From Magnetococcus sp. PR-3 (GTDB lineage Bacteria; Pseudomonadota; Magnetococcia; Magnetococcales; Magnetococcaceae): a stretch of 64,000 bases of DNA. Shown here piece by piece: positions 1 to 9,828 of this stretch. The stretch covers positions 1-64,000 of the forward strand of contig NZ_JBAHUQ010000030.1 in assembly GCF_036689865.1 (NCBI RefSeq), read 5' to 3'. The notes under the pieces were generated by a model. It did no database searches, had not been told where the DNA came from, and was given only the letters and a program-made list of their open reading frames with translations. Position 1 is the stretch's first letter, and each line of letters begins with the position of its first letter. A program made the position numbers and the translations under genes.

Positions 1-393
1 ATATGTAAACGGTCAGACTATTAAAAATAAAACTTTTTAAGGAATAATTATATTTGTTTAGCAAATGAGCCGTGCCTTTTATATTTTTGTTAGATTGTTT
101 TTTATTGTGTAAGCATAGGTGTGAGGCGGTATATGTAAAACAAGATCACTATAATTAAGTTGAAGACTTAAATGTTAAGCGCAGTTTCACTGTGTTTGCT
201 CTGTAGAGCCATGAGTAAAGCCAATAGAAGAAAGGCGTGACAGGTTGAGTGAAAGGCTTATAGTCACATAGTCTGAAGGTGGGGTACATATAAAAAAGAT
301 CAAAGAGGGGGGAGGCTTGTTGTGTGATTTGGTCGATAGAATTAATGGCTTACTATGCTTTGTTCTATAAGGTTGTATTGGCGCAAGTGATTG
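1..393. other. gene-free left edge
   Basis: AT-rich sequence with no reading frame that has a ribosome-binding site and a protein-like composition. It lies downstream of the leftward gene ending at 394. I see no convincing terminator hairpin, tRNA or repeat in it. The gene to the left is outside the window. Confidence 0.5.
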
Positions 394-1572
394 TTATGTT
401 GGTGAAAAAGCAATACCATAATGAAGCCCATAGCTCTTGAGATCTTTACGTTGAATATGTGGGCTAGCATCATGAAAATCTAATTGATTGGAGTGTGGAA
501 ATTGAATGTCTTTAGACCAGCCTGAGAGTATAAGAAGGACAGCGTTCTTATTCCGTTGAACATCTATAGAAAGCCCCCCTTCGGCATTGGCGTGAAGAAA
601 AAGAACTTTGAGTACTAAGGTTAGGGCATCTTCTCTCGTCGTAAGCATTGAGCAGGGCAGATCAGGAAGTTGATGAAAGGCGTCGGACCATAACATACGA
701 CGAGGGGCTGTTATCTCTAGTTTGTCGATAAGAGTAATCAAGAAGGTATAAAGTGACATGTGAGGTTCTTGTTTTTTTAGATGGCTTAGGTGGGCTGCCA
801 ATAAGGTGTGTAGTTTTTGAAAGCGCTTTATCCCATAACGTACTTCCCCCCAAATATTCTTTAAAAGAGCATTGTGCCCAGGTAGAAAATAGGACGGTAT
901 GAAAGCGTGTTGACTGTTATGGCTTAAGTCCATCAACTCGTGATCGATTTCTTGTAGCTGAATATGTAGTCTTGCGAGTGTTAAATGTATGTTTTTTATC
1001 GCGGTTAAGTCCTGACCGCTATGTGGGTGTTGTTCGGCTTTATGCAGGATTTGGGTTATACCATTTACCTGATCCGTTAGTTGCAAGCGTTCTTCCAGCC
1101 ATAGGGACTGTTCCAGGGTTTTAAAAAGACTCTGCGCCGCCATTTTTGTGGAGATGCCAGAGACCTCAATGTCTTGATCTTTTTCTTGCTCATGATCAAA
1201 CAACCATGTTTGACATTTAAATTGAATATGCCACCTGTTGTGTGTTGCATCTCTCTTTTTTAATGGGTAGGTGTTCATCGAAGTCTGGTGGCATGCCCAG
1301 TAGATATGGATCTCTACATCAAATCTTGTTTTTGTATCCATCTCTTCAGAAAAACAGATGTGTTGTAAGCTCCAACCAGCTTCTTGGATGAGAGTTTCTA
1401 ACGTATTCAAAAAACAAGGCCAAGGTGAAGGGGCTTCTGGCAATTGCTCAGGCGTTATAATAAGAGCAGTTAGTACGGCTTGCTTTTGAGGGGAGGGGGT
1501 AGATGGTAGAGATACAACTTCATTATAAGCCATGGTTCTCTTCTCTACGGCATGGAAGGCTGTTGTTAGCAT
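394..1572 (-). CDS. hypothetical protein, degenerate histidine-kinase-like C-terminus
   Basis: I do not recognise a named family for this 392-residue protein. It has no signal peptide or membrane segment, so it is probably cytoplasmic. Residues about 155-260 are helical and Leu/His-rich and could form a dimerisation or coiled region. Residues about 305-375 (TREDALTLVLKVLF, then strands around VLLILSGW) loosely resemble the N-box and beta-strands of a GHKL ATPase, but no DxGxG or GxGxG nucleotide box is visible. If related to kinases it is a pseudokinase. The start is uncertain; an internal Met at residue 14 (MAYNEVV) is also possible. Confidence 0.55.
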   Translation of the reverse strand: MLTTAFHAVEKRTMAYNEVVSLPSTPSPQKQAVLTALIITPEQLPEAPSPWPCFLNTLETLIQEAGWSLQHICFSEEMDTKTRFDVEIHIYWACHQTSMNTYPLKKRDATHNRWHIQFKCQTWLFDHEQEKDQDIEVSGISTKMAAQSLFKTLEQSLWLEERLQLTDQVNGITQILHKAEQHPHSGQDLTAIKNIHLTLARLHIQLQEIDHELMDLSHNSQHAFIPSYFLPGHNALLKNIWGEVRYGIKRFQKLHTLLAAHLSHLKKQEPHMSLYTFLITLIDKLEITAPRRMLWSDAFHQLPDLPCSMLTTREDALTLVLKVLFLHANAEGGLSIDVQRNKNAVLLILSGWSKDIQFPHSNQLDFHDASPHIQRKDLKSYGLHYGIAFSPT

Positions 1573-1913
1573 AGAGCTGGATATCGTCTTTCAAGGCAAA
1601 CGTATGGGGGGTACCGTCCCAAGAGGTTTGGATACGCTGACCTCTTCCCCGTTGGGCTATCAACACGCTTAGGATGAAAGATGATAAAAAATTCTTTGCT
1701 CAAAGGATGGGGGCGCATAGTCACAGATCTGTGACATGAACCATCATATAAGAAACCTAAAAGAATCAGATAAGAGAGGAAAATTGTTAATGTCTATCAG
1801 GAAATACAGAATATCTATCGTTTAGTTATAAATTAGAGCGTGTTAAATCCTGCTGGTTCCATTTTTGGCAGCATCTTTTAAAAAGGAATGGGTTTGTTCT
1901 GGTCCGTTGTTTC
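1573..1913. other. intergenic region
   Basis: About 340 bases between two leftward genes with no supported gene. It would hold the promoter of the leftward gene starting at 1572. No clear inverted repeat or terminator was found. Confidence 0.45.
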
Positions 1914-2477
1914 TTACATAGCCAGTTGAATGGTTTCTTTAAAGGACTCGATATCCATGTGTTGTGGGGCAAAAATACCTGAATTGGCGCGCATACGATC
2001 AACATGCTGTTTGCATACAGCCAGTAGTAGATCGTGTAAGACCCCTGGGCGTAAATGTAGTCCCTGAGTTTGGGTATACTCTTCTAAAAGTTGCAGTGTC
2101 GTGAGTAGCATTAAGGCATCAATTTCTGGATATCCTTTGACCGCAACACGCTGTTTGTTTCCTCGTGTGTTCTTTTGACTTGGGTTGGTGTTGGGGATTT
2201 GGTTGGATAAAGGGTGGAGCGTACCGGTTACAAGCCAATCCATAGATACGTTGGCGGCTTTAGCAATGGCCAGTAAGGGGCCGACGGTTGGTTGGCTTTT
2301 TCCTGAAATATAGCGGTATAGGTGGGCTTCTGAAATTTCTATGATTTCTGAGAGCTTTTTTTTGCCTCCCACGGCTTCTGCAACTTGTGCAATACGTAGC
2401 CCTAAACCAGAAGTTTGAGATTGTTGGTCTAATTTTTGTTCATTGCTACTGTCTGTATTATAAGATGTATTTTTCAT
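1914..2477 (-). CDS. XRE-family (Cro/CI-type) DNA-binding regulator
   Basis: A 187-residue probable transcription regulator. Residues about 25-90 form a lambda-repressor-like helix-turn-helix: LGLRIAQVAEAVGG, then KKLSEIIEISEAHLYRYISG as the recognition region, then VGPLLAIAKAANVSMDWLVTG, the usual end of this domain in phage-type repressors. The C-terminal 90 residues are unrecognised and lack the Ser/Lys dyad of S24 self-cleaving repressors. It stands alone next to a long AT-rich gene-poor stretch, which may carry its targets. No prophage genes surround it, so it may be a domesticated phage regulator (inference). Confidence 0.75.
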   Translation of the reverse strand: MKNTSYNTDSSNEQKLDQQSQTSGLGLRIAQVAEAVGGKKKLSEIIEISEAHLYRYISGKSQPTVGPLLAIAKAANVSMDWLVTGTLHPLSNQIPNTNPSQKNTRGNKQRVAVKGYPEIDALMLLTTLQLLEEYTQTQGLHLRPGVLHDLLLAVCKQHVDRMRANSGIFAPQHMDIESFKETIQLAM

Positions 2478-3983
2478 ATGCTTGCTCTCTTCTTAATGGT
2501 CAGAATGATGTTTGTACACCATTTACGAAGGATCTCTTAATCGTTTTATATTGAAGTGTATCTCCATATTAATCACATTAATGCGATTGATCTATCTTAT
2601 GTGTGAACTTATGTGTTTATCGAGGTGTGCAGTAAAAGTGTGTAATCTTTGTTAAACTCGTATACAGCATAGTAGCCCTCACATTAGCTCTACATTGCCC
2701 ATAATCTCATATTTTAACCTTTTTTTACACCATTGGCTGCTATTGAGAAAGAATTAATATGTATATAGGCATTATTCGTATAGAAGTTTAAGCGATTTCT
2801 ATCATCATATAAGGCTGTTTTGTTGTGATTGTATTGATTAATGCAAGTTTGAATAAGATATACTTATGATAAAGTAAGCAAAAGTATGTTGTTATATATG
2901 TTTGTTGACGTAATTAGTCTTGCTTTCAAATCATAAAAAATACAATCACATAGTGATGAACTGTTCTGCTGAGCTGTGTAGATGCCACTCTTATTTACGC
3001 AAAAAATACAAAAAAGTATGCTCTTGTATAGAAACCTCTTTGGATTATGTCTGTTTTTTTATTCCTATGTAACGTTATTTCATTTTTATTAAGAAAAACA
3101 GCGAAAGATCGTTTGATATATGAAAAATTGAATATAGAAATGCAAAAGTTAACAAAAGTTGTATGGGTGCCGCTGTGGAATGGGGTTGATGAAAATGAAG
3201 TTTGATATAAGAAAGTTATCTATCGATATAAAGCAATCTGTTCATGTCGTTCACCCATAGGAACAAAAATGAGATCGTATAAAAAATATCATCAGCATAT
3301 GGAAGCGTTTGTCGTGAGTTTTGAGCGCCGTTAGTCAGTAGGTAATGGCGACAATATCTGCTCTTGATATGGATGAGTGAAACAGGTTCATTGCGCATAA
3401 AACCCGCTTGTAATGGCTCTTTCAACATAGATGTTGGTGGGTCAATGGGGGGGGCTGATTTGTTCGTGGAATGCTGTGATAGAAAGGTATTCTTAACCAG
3501 AAATAAGGATTAACATCTTGGGGTGAAGGAACATTTTTTCGGGAAGAGATCTCGTGCGTTTACCGCACGTTTTAAACCTATTTGTGTACTTTTTTGGAAT
3601 AGGAGTGAATAGGGAGACGGTGTTCGTAAGGAATACTCTTCAAGAATTTTGCTTGCCTGAGATTTGCTCAGATAAATGGACGTTAAGAGATGAAGGTGAA
3701 CAAAAGAGATAGCTATTAAGGCAACTCTTTATATTTAATGCTAAAATTTATCTATATGAATATATATTAAATGATCAAGAAAGGGCCTGATGGGTTTGAT
3801 CTCAGAAGAGTGATGGGTACGGTTAAAGCGGTTGAAAACGACGGGTTAGAGACAAAGATAGTGTTCCTAGAAAATAACATGATAAACTTCAGCGTTTTGT
3901 GTCATGGTGTCCTCGAATCAAGAAGGGCTTGGTCTTGCGAAAAATGTCAATAAGGCCCTTTGTATATAAGGTTGAGTATCTTT
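2478..3983. other. long AT-rich gene-poor region
   Basis: About 1.5 kb with no convincing protein gene. Two short frames (3216-3428 minus, 70 codons; 3771-3953 plus, 60 codons) lack a good ribosome-binding site and recognisable protein character. The stretch is visibly more AT-rich than its neighbours. It holds the promoter of the regulator starting at 2477 and presumably that of the YibE/F gene at 3984. A G+C-rich hairpin followed by T residues near 3553 hints at an untranslated transcript. Confidence 0.5.
3553..3573 (+). terminator. small terminator-like hairpin
   Basis: Stem CGTGCG / CGCACG with loop TTTAC, then TTTT. It does not follow any recognisable protein gene on the plus strand, so it may end a small RNA made from the AT-rich region to its left. 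Confidence 0.4.
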
Positions 3984-5093
3984 ATGCGTGTTTTTTTGGG
4001 GTGGGTTAGCTTTTGGCTTGTGCTGATGTCTGTATCTTTAGCATCCGCAACCGTACCGATTGTCCCTGATGTTCAGTACGAAACTGCGGTGGTTGTGGAG
4101 ATTACCCCAACAGGGAAGCTACCTGGTAAGGGCCAGCGGTGGCATGTCAAAGCTCTATTACAAGAAGAAGGTGTGCCGACCGGGTTTGAGCTTTTTTCGA
4201 GTCAGGCTGAGCCAAATGTCGTTCCCCAAGATATTAAGGTTGGAGATGCTGTCATTTTGAGTTGTCAAAACCTGCAATGTCACTACTTCGACCAAGACCG
4301 TCGGCATGGTTGGTGGTTAATAGGTGTGATATTTCTTGTGGTTATAACTCTTGTTTGTGGCATGCACGGTGCGTTTGCTCTGTTTGCTTTGGGTTTTAGT
4401 ATCGCTACAATTTTTGCCTTTATGACCCCCTTGCTCCTGCAAGGTTGGAGTCCTTTTTGGTTGAGTTTAGGGACAGCTATTTTGCTTGTTGTTGTCCTTA
4501 TTTCCGTTGGACATGGCGTGACAATGCGTAGTGCCATTGCGGCCCAAGGGGCTATTTTGGCACTTCTTTGTGCGGCGCTGTTTTCCTGGGTCTCTGTCTG
4601 GATCTTAGGTTTGGATGGTGCTGGAAGTGAGATTGGGCTATACAGCGATTATGGGGTGCTAAAAAACCTGGATATGCGTGGTTTGTTTTTAGGTGCCATA
4701 TTATTGGGGAGTATTGGCCTGCTTGATGATGTGACCTGGGCACAAGCGGCCGTGGTAGAGGAATTGGCCTTGGCTCATCCACGTATGGAGGCTTTTGAAC
4801 TCTACCAAGCCTCACTGATTGCTGGGCGAGAGTATCTTATCGGTATGATCAACACCTTGGCGCTTGCGTATGTTGGGGCCGGATTGCCTTTATTGATTTT
4901 AGCGTTATATGACCAGTCTCTGCCGTTATGGGTGAGCTTAAACAGTCAGGTCATTCAAGAAGTGTTGGTACGTACCCTGAGTGGTGGTTTTGCCTTAACA
5001 CTGGCCTTGCCTTTGACCACTTGGCTCGCTGCAAAAAAGTATGGCAAACAACCCCGTTTAGGGCGGACCAAACCCTTGAGTGGTATCAGTTAA
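3984..5093 (+). CDS. YibE/F family membrane protein
   Basis: An integral membrane protein of about 369 residues. An N-terminal signal-like hydrophobic stretch is followed by a roughly 90-residue extracytoplasmic domain, then about seven to eight membrane helices. Family hallmarks are GSIGLLDDV, the segment GREYLIGMINTLALAYVGAG and the final VLVRTLSGGFALTLALPLTT. The family is widespread, and its function is not established; transport has been proposed. A TTG eight codons upstream (3960) is an alternative start, but ATG 3984 opens a normal signal peptide. Gene stands alone. Confidence 0.85.
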   Translation: MRVFLGWVSFWLVLMSVSLASATVPIVPDVQYETAVVVEITPTGKLPGKGQRWHVKALLQEEGVPTGFELFSSQAEPNVVPQDIKVGDAVILSCQNLQCHYFDQDRRHGWWLIGVIFLVVITLVCGMHGAFALFALGFSIATIFAFMTPLLLQGWSPFWLSLGTAILLVVVLISVGHGVTMRSAIAAQGAILALLCAALFSWVSVWILGLDGAGSEIGLYSDYGVLKNLDMRGLFLGAILLGSIGLLDDVTWAQAAVVEELALAHPRMEAFELYQASLIAGREYLIGMINTLALAYVGAGLPLLILALYDQSLPLWVSLNSQVIQEVLVRTLSGGFALTLALPLTTWLAAKKYGKQPRLGRTKPLSGIS

Positions 5094-5494
5094 CTGGTCG
5101 TGTCTACCAGGGGTTCTCTATGTTTTTGGGTGTCGATCTCTATTAGCCCTAAACATATAGACGGTAACGTGCTTATTCTGTTCTGAGCATGTTTGTGTTT
5201 GTGGTGGGGTAGAGCCCCGCTTGGCCTGACCTGTTTTGTCTTTTAGGTGATCTAGCATGCCTAAAGGGTTGGCTATGGCCACCGACAATGCTCACTGGAA
5301 CACTGTTGTGGGTGTTTGCGGGGAGGGGAATCTACTTTTATGCCATGCTACATAGCGCAGAATGGACTTTGGAGAGATCTGTATTGGTGCTGCAGATCAA
5401 ATAAAATAACTTTTTAGTCGTTCTGTGTGGTGCCGTTTTTCTGTTTGGCGGGTTAAAGTTTTTAACGGCTTGCCCGTAGAGCCAGCAAGAGCAC
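5094..5494. other. intergenic region between convergent genes
   Basis: About 400 bases between the rightward YibE/F gene and the leftward SIS gene. No supported gene. A short GGGG-TAGA-GCCCC inverted repeat near 5205 is the only small hairpin seen; it lacks a following T-run. Confidence 0.4.
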
Positions 5495-6076
5495 TCACCC
5501 CTTTTTTTGGTTGAGCCAAAGTGTCTCAATAATCGCATGCATGACGGCTTCATGGCCTACTTCAGCATGACCATACAGCTCAGTAGGAAGATGAAAACCG
5601 ACATGAGCTGGCAGTTGCCAAAGTTTATTCTCTGCTTGAAAAGCAGATAGGGTAATGAGATCCATTTGCTGATCCAGTGCCCACTGGCTGCTGGATAAAA
5701 TATTTTCTGAGTTCCCAGAGCTGGATATGGCGATAAGAAGATCTCCAGGTCGCGCCAACTTTTTTAGAGGTTCCAGAAAAACAGATGCATAGCCATTATC
5801 ATTGGCCATACAGGTTATTAAGCTTGCATCACTAAAGGTGTGAGAACGCACATTCAGTTTGTTGATCATATCTTGGCTTAAATGGCTACATAGAGCATTG
5901 CTACCACCATTACCCACCCACCAGACTTGTCCATCTCTCTTCTGTTGTTTGATCAACAGTTCAGCAGCCGCTGTGTAAGCCGCGTGTTGGTCACATGCTT
6001 GTCCTTGTTGATGGCAGCGGGTTTGTTCTAATACGCTGTTTAATTGCATCAACCACTGGGAAACCGTCGCAGACAT
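5495..6076 (-). CDS. SIS-domain sugar-phosphate isomerase, GmhA/DiaA-like
   Basis: A 193-residue single SIS domain of the phosphoheptose isomerase type. Visible motifs are VWWVGNGGSNALCSHLSQDM (phosphate-binding loop and following helix), LITCMANDNGYASVFLEPL and GDLLIAISSSGNSENIL, then a C-terminal VGHEAVMHAIIETL helix matching GmhA. GmhA converts sedoheptulose-7-phosphate for heptose/LPS synthesis, while DiaA is a DnaA-binding homologue; sequence alone does not separate them. The frame is open upstream to 6211, but ATG 6076 (MSATVSQW) gives the family's usual length. The gene is monocistronic, divergent from the cyclase at 6248. Confidence 0.85.
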   Translation of the reverse strand: MSATVSQWLMQLNSVLEQTRCHQQGQACDQHAAYTAAAELLIKQQKRDGQVWWVGNGGSNALCSHLSQDMINKLNVRSHTFSDASLITCMANDNGYASVFLEPLKKLARPGDLLIAISSSGNSENILSSSQWALDQQMDLITLSAFQAENKLWQLPAHVGFHLPTELYGHAEVGHEAVMHAIIETLWLNQKKG

Positions 6077-6247
6077 GGGCCAGCCTTCATTAGAAACATC
6101 ATCATTGAAAAAGGTGAGATTTATGGTCAACTTCGCAGAGTGACTACTAAAAATCAACCCATTTTCATGATGCTCCGAATAGGGTGTGGGGGGGAATCCT
6201 ATGGATAGCAAGCGATAACCAGGGTATGCTTAATACATATTTTAACA

Positions 6248-7312
6248 ATGATGTCGCCTTTGTCTGATATCAGATGGTTGTCGTTTTTGCTCGGGGTGTT
6301 TATGGATCGGCGGTATACAGAGATCGTGGATTTAATGAGTCAGCAGGATAATCGCCTGGATTTGATCTCTGCATTAAATCAAGTCTGTCATCGGTTTTAC
6401 CCCAAGGCATCCTTGGCATTTTGGGATCTTTATACCGAACATATTCCTAATGAGGATACCGGTGAGATGACCCTTAGCCGGGTCTTGATTGACCCGACCG
6501 ATTTGGCTGGGCGGGAGTATGAGTTTGAGTCTCTATCAGGGGCTGAACAAGCCATGAATCGTGGGCGGTGTACCATGCACGCGATGTCTGAACCCTGTGC
6601 CATGAACCGTATCATCCTACCTCTGATACAGGACCATAATCATGCAGCTCTTATGGTTATCGATGTTGATAAAGAGGTTCGGGTAGATTTTTCCGGATTG
6701 AAGTTGGTTGGAGTACTTTTTCTAAACCTGCAATCGCTGATCGCCAAAAAGGATCAAGATCCGCTCACGTCACTTCTTAATCGTCGTTCTTTTGATGAGA
6801 CGGTAGCCACCGTTCTAGCCCAATGTGCCAGTAATGAGCATTCGGGTCGTACCTCTGGTGGTGGTGCATGTTTAGCCAGTTTTGATATCGATTTCTTTAA
6901 GCGTATTAATGACAACTATGGCCATGCTATAGGGGATGAAGTATTAATTCTTTTTGCCCAGCATATGCGCCGTGTGTTTCGTCATTCAGATAAGCTGTTC
7001 CGTTTTGGGGGGGAGGAGTTTATTGCGATTTTACTGGATGTGGATGAAGCTAAAGCCCAGGCTGCGCTGACCCGCTTTAGAGAAGAAATTGGAAGTTTTG
7101 ACTTTCCCCAGGCAGGCCGGGTAACGGTTAGCATTGGTTATACCATGGTCACCGCCAGTGATTTCCCTACGGTACTCATGGAACGTGCCGATCGTGCACT
7201 TTATTATGCCAAGGCCAATGGGCGTAATCGCTCATGTCACTTTGAGGCGTTGGTTGCCCAAGGGGCCTTGGATGATATTCAGAGAGAGACCGCAGAAGTT
7301 GATCTGTGGTAG
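6248..7312 (+). CDS. diguanylate cyclase (GGDEF) with GAF-like sensor region
   Basis: Makes cyclic di-GMP from two GTP. Residues about 20-170 resemble a GAF-like sensor (strands RIILPLIQDHNHAALMVIDVD). The GGDEF domain follows: DPLTSLLNRRSFDE, DIDFFKRINDNYGHAIGDEVL and the active-site loop FRFGGEEF. An RHSD sequence five residues before the loop fits the RxxD inhibitory site, so product inhibition is likely. ADRALYYAKANGRNR closes the domain. No membrane segment is seen, so it is cytoplasmic. ATG 6302 (MDRRYTEI) is an equally plausible start. Confidence 0.9.
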   Translation: MMSPLSDIRWLSFLLGVFMDRRYTEIVDLMSQQDNRLDLISALNQVCHRFYPKASLAFWDLYTEHIPNEDTGEMTLSRVLIDPTDLAGREYEFESLSGAEQAMNRGRCTMHAMSEPCAMNRIILPLIQDHNHAALMVIDVDKEVRVDFSGLKLVGVLFLNLQSLIAKKDQDPLTSLLNRRSFDETVATVLAQCASNEHSGRTSGGGACLASFDIDFFKRINDNYGHAIGDEVLILFAQHMRRVFRHSDKLFRFGGEEFIAILLDVDEAKAQAALTRFREEIGSFDFPQAGRVTVSIGYTMVTASDFPTVLMERADRALYYAKANGRNRSCHFEALVAQGALDDIQRETAEVDLW

Positions 7313-7323
7313 TGGATCATTCC

Positions 7324-7533
7324 TCACATCTGTTCAAAGAGCTCAGGTTTTTCATGTTGCAGCAGCATTAAATCTGTTGCAATCACATGCTCATCGACCC
7401 ATTTCATGCGCCCAAGACGGTCCTGAATCAACGCGACAAGCTGCTCTTTATGGGCTGGGCTAATATGGTTGTATTCCGTGCCGGCCAGTACTTCTTCGAC
7501 CTGACCAGGTAGCTCATCATTGATAAAAGCCAT
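7324..7533 (-). CDS. small conserved-looking hypothetical protein
   Basis: A 69-residue acidic helical protein of unrecognised family, with no Cys pairs or membrane segment. ATG 7533 is preceded by a good ribosome-binding site (AAGGAATACCC), which supports it as a real gene. Its 3' end lies 11 bases from the convergent cyclase gene's end. It may share a transcript with the flavin-reductase-like gene upstream (7602-8213). Confidence 0.6.
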   Translation of the reverse strand: MAFINDELPGQVEEVLAGTEYNHISPAHKEQLVALIQDRLGRMKWVDEHVIATDLMLLQHEKPELFEQM

Positions 7534-7601
7534 GGGTATTCCTTGTTAAAGTTAGAACTTATGCCTCTATCAGAGCCTGTACGTCACCCAAGGTTCCCTG
7601 G

Positions 7602-8213
7602 TTAATCTCTTGTTGCTTTAAACGGTGTGCCTGGATGCATGTAAAAGCCAGCCCCTAAGCGTGCTAAAGGTTCTGCTTGCTGTGCATTGACTGCAATACG
7701 TCCTTTGGCATCCTGAGTGGCGATCTCATCAGAAAGATAGATGTGGTGTATTTGACCAAAAAGCAGAGCTTGAGGGGTGGTGCCTATTTCATCAGCCCGG
7801 TAAAGCGTGCAAGCATAGGCAATGGCACAGTTTTCTAATCTGGGCAGGGTATGCTGCGCCATGGGAACTGTGGAGAGGTTGAGCTGCTCAATCTCAGAGT
7901 CGCCTGCTTGTAAGGGGGCTGCGCTGGCTTCGACCAGATCAGCTTGGTGTGGGTGAGGAATATGTACGGTAAAGTGCTTACGCTGCAAAATGTTTAGGCG
8001 ACTGTCCTTTGGTGAACCATCCGCTTTTTTGCCGACAGATAACATCAATAGCGGGGGATCACTGGCAATGCCGGTAAAATATGAAAATGGGGCTAAATTC
8101 AGACGACCGTTTTCGTGTTCACTAAGTACCCAGGCAATGGGACGCGGAATAAGCGTTTGGGTCATTAAATGATAGATGGCCCCAGGGCTCTGTTGTGAAA
8201 GGTCCACGTACAT
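7602..8213 (-). CDS. flavin reductase-like FMN-binding split-barrel protein
   Basis: 203 residues with the flavin reductase-like fold. The N-terminal TLIPRPIAWVLSE segment is the family's signature flavin-binding strand. NLAPFSYFTGIASDPPLLMLSVG and HFTVHIPHPHQADLVEASA follow, as in proteins annotated as flavoprotein oxidoreductases of the DIM6/NTAB group. It probably binds FMN in the cytoplasm; the substrate cannot be read from sequence. It lies downstream of the hybrid pseudokinase gene with a 53-base gap. Confidence 0.8.
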   Translation of the reverse strand: MYVDLSQQSPGAIYHLMTQTLIPRPIAWVLSEHENGRLNLAPFSYFTGIASDPPLLMLSVGKKADGSPKDSRLNILQRKHFTVHIPHPHQADLVEASAAPLQAGDSEIEQLNLSTVPMAQHTLPRLENCAIAYACTLYRADEIGTTPQALLFGQIHHIYLSDEIATQDAKGRIAVNAQQAEPLARLGAGFYMHPGTPFKATRD

Positions 8214-8266
8214 GTTGCAGGTTCCCTATTAAGAGGCATCGGTCTTAGGTGAAGAAGCAAAATGAT

Positions 8267-9724
8267 CTAGCCTAAAAAACGGCGTATCCGAGGGATAAGA
8301 TCATGGAACTGAATGGGCTTATTGACAAAATCCACAGCACCCAGGTGGAAGGCTTCTGTCCGGGTTTCGCTCTCTTGATCCACCGTTAATACAATGGTGG
8401 GAATGGATTCATGCACGGGGGTTTCCTTCAGTTTACTCAGCAATTCAAACCCGTCGAGCTTTGGCATGCGTAGATCTGAGACAATAAGATCTGGGCGCTG
8501 TTTTTCAATCATCTGTAGTGCTTCAGCGCCATCATTGGCTTCATGAACATCCAACCCAATCTGTTCAAGGGCAGGGCGTAGTAGCATCCGTTCTATTTCA
8601 CTATCATCCACCAGTAAAATAATAGGTTCACTCTCTGGCAGAACAATGGCGACTTCCCCTCCTGAGCCAGGCAATGTCCGTAAGCGGATCTCGCCATCAT
8701 GGGCTGCAATGATCGCTTGGCATAATGTGTCACTTTCCATGGCTGTCGCCAGCTTGTCCACAACCAAGCTGGGTTGAAGCTGGCGGGATAGAGCCTCAAT
8801 ATGTTTAGCCAGCCCTGAACTGCGAATAGATATTCCACCCTCCTCAAAGAGAATGGGCACACTCTCCCCAGCGTTGCTCAGCTCTATGGCCAGGTTAATG
8901 AGGTGACGGAAAGCTTCATCCAACAAATAAGGGTCGCCATGCAACCGTTGGAGCGGGTCAATTTCATTTTTAAGGGTAATATGCTGCTCTTCAGCCTGGG
9001 TGTTTAGGCTGCGGGTGACTTGATCAATTAAATGGCGCGCATTGATAAAGCCAAAGGCCGGACTTAATGCATCCAGGTGCAAGCGGCTGGGGCGGTCGCG
9101 ATCTTCTGCTATTTCAAGTAGATTATCTAAATTTGCCTGGGCCTGCTCACAAGCTTGTTGAAGGGGGCCTGGTAGCAGTTGCTCGGCGTGTATGGCCTCT
9201 AACAGGTTGATGGTGCCCGCCAAGGGTTCACGAAGGTTACGGTGGATTAAGGTAAAGAAATGGTTTTTATCATTTAATGCACGCTCTAACCGTTGAATTT
9301 GCTCTCTTAGCTGTCGTTCATTTTCGGTGCTTTGTACCGAGAGAGGCGGATCTTCCTGGTTAGGTGTAAGATGGCACAGAATAAGGGTTGGATAGTGTCT
9401 CTGAGTCGCCATAATAGAGAAGTGAAGGGTGACAGAACGGCGAGTTTGAGCTGCGACCCAGGTAACATCAGAGAAGTGACCGCTAAAATTTCGTCCCTCG
9501 CGAAGATCGATCAGGATTTGGTTGATGGCAGCATGGTCTTGAGGGGCTATAAGGTCAAATAGAGGAATATTCTGTAGTTCAGGTTGGCGGTTGAGCCACC
9601 CAATCATGGTGTGATTCCACCCTTGAACTTTTAGATCGGCATCCAACAATAGAGCAGCGCTGTCGACAGCTTGTCGGGCTGTCTCTGTCCAGTTTGGTCC
9701 TGTGGTGCTCGTGGTATGGGCCAT
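8267..9724 (-). CDS. PAS-HisKA hybrid protein with degenerate ATPase and C-terminal receiver
   Basis: 485 residues, cytoplasmic. Order: PAS-like domain (about 20-120), a coiled segment, a HisKA-like helix with a His at about 161 (LIHRNLREPLAGTINLLEAI), a region in the place of the ATPase domain (about 265-370), and a canonical receiver (about 370-485). The receiver shows ILLVDDSEIE, acceptor Asp in LIVSDLRMPKLDG, Thr in IVLTVD and Lys in VDFVNKPI. The ATPase region lacks DxGxG and GxGLG boxes, so autophosphorylation is unlikely. It may work as a phospho-acceptor or scaffold. It is divergent from the Sel1 gene. Confidence 0.85.
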   Translation of the reverse strand: MAHTTSTTGPNWTETARQAVDSAALLLDADLKVQGWNHTMIGWLNRQPELQNIPLFDLIAPQDHAAINQILIDLREGRNFSGHFSDVTWVAAQTRRSVTLHFSIMATQRHYPTLILCHLTPNQEDPPLSVQSTENERQLREQIQRLERALNDKNHFFTLIHRNLREPLAGTINLLEAIHAEQLLPGPLQQACEQAQANLDNLLEIAEDRDRPSRLHLDALSPAFGFINARHLIDQVTRSLNTQAEEQHITLKNEIDPLQRLHGDPYLLDEAFRHLINLAIELSNAGESVPILFEEGGISIRSSGLAKHIEALSRQLQPSLVVDKLATAMESDTLCQAIIAAHDGEIRLRTLPGSGGEVAIVLPESEPIILLVDDSEIERMLLRPALEQIGLDVHEANDGAEALQMIEKQRPDLIVSDLRMPKLDGFELLSKLKETPVHESIPTIVLTVDQESETRTEAFHLGAVDFVNKPIQFHDLIPRIRRFLG

Positions 9725-9828
9725 GGAATATCCGTTCCTGAAAAACAGAATATTAAAATGTAAAAAAATGAGGTGTATGCGAAAGCTATCCTCACAATTT
9801 GCATGAGAATTTTGATAAATGGAATAAA

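Noticed and set aside
3216-3428. 70-codon leftward gene in the AT-rich region
   Set aside because: No ribosome-binding site and no recognisable domain; in AT-rich DNA such frames are expected by chance.
3771-3953. 60-codon rightward gene before YibE/F
   Set aside because: ATG lacks a ribosome-binding site and the product has no domain or conserved character that I can see.
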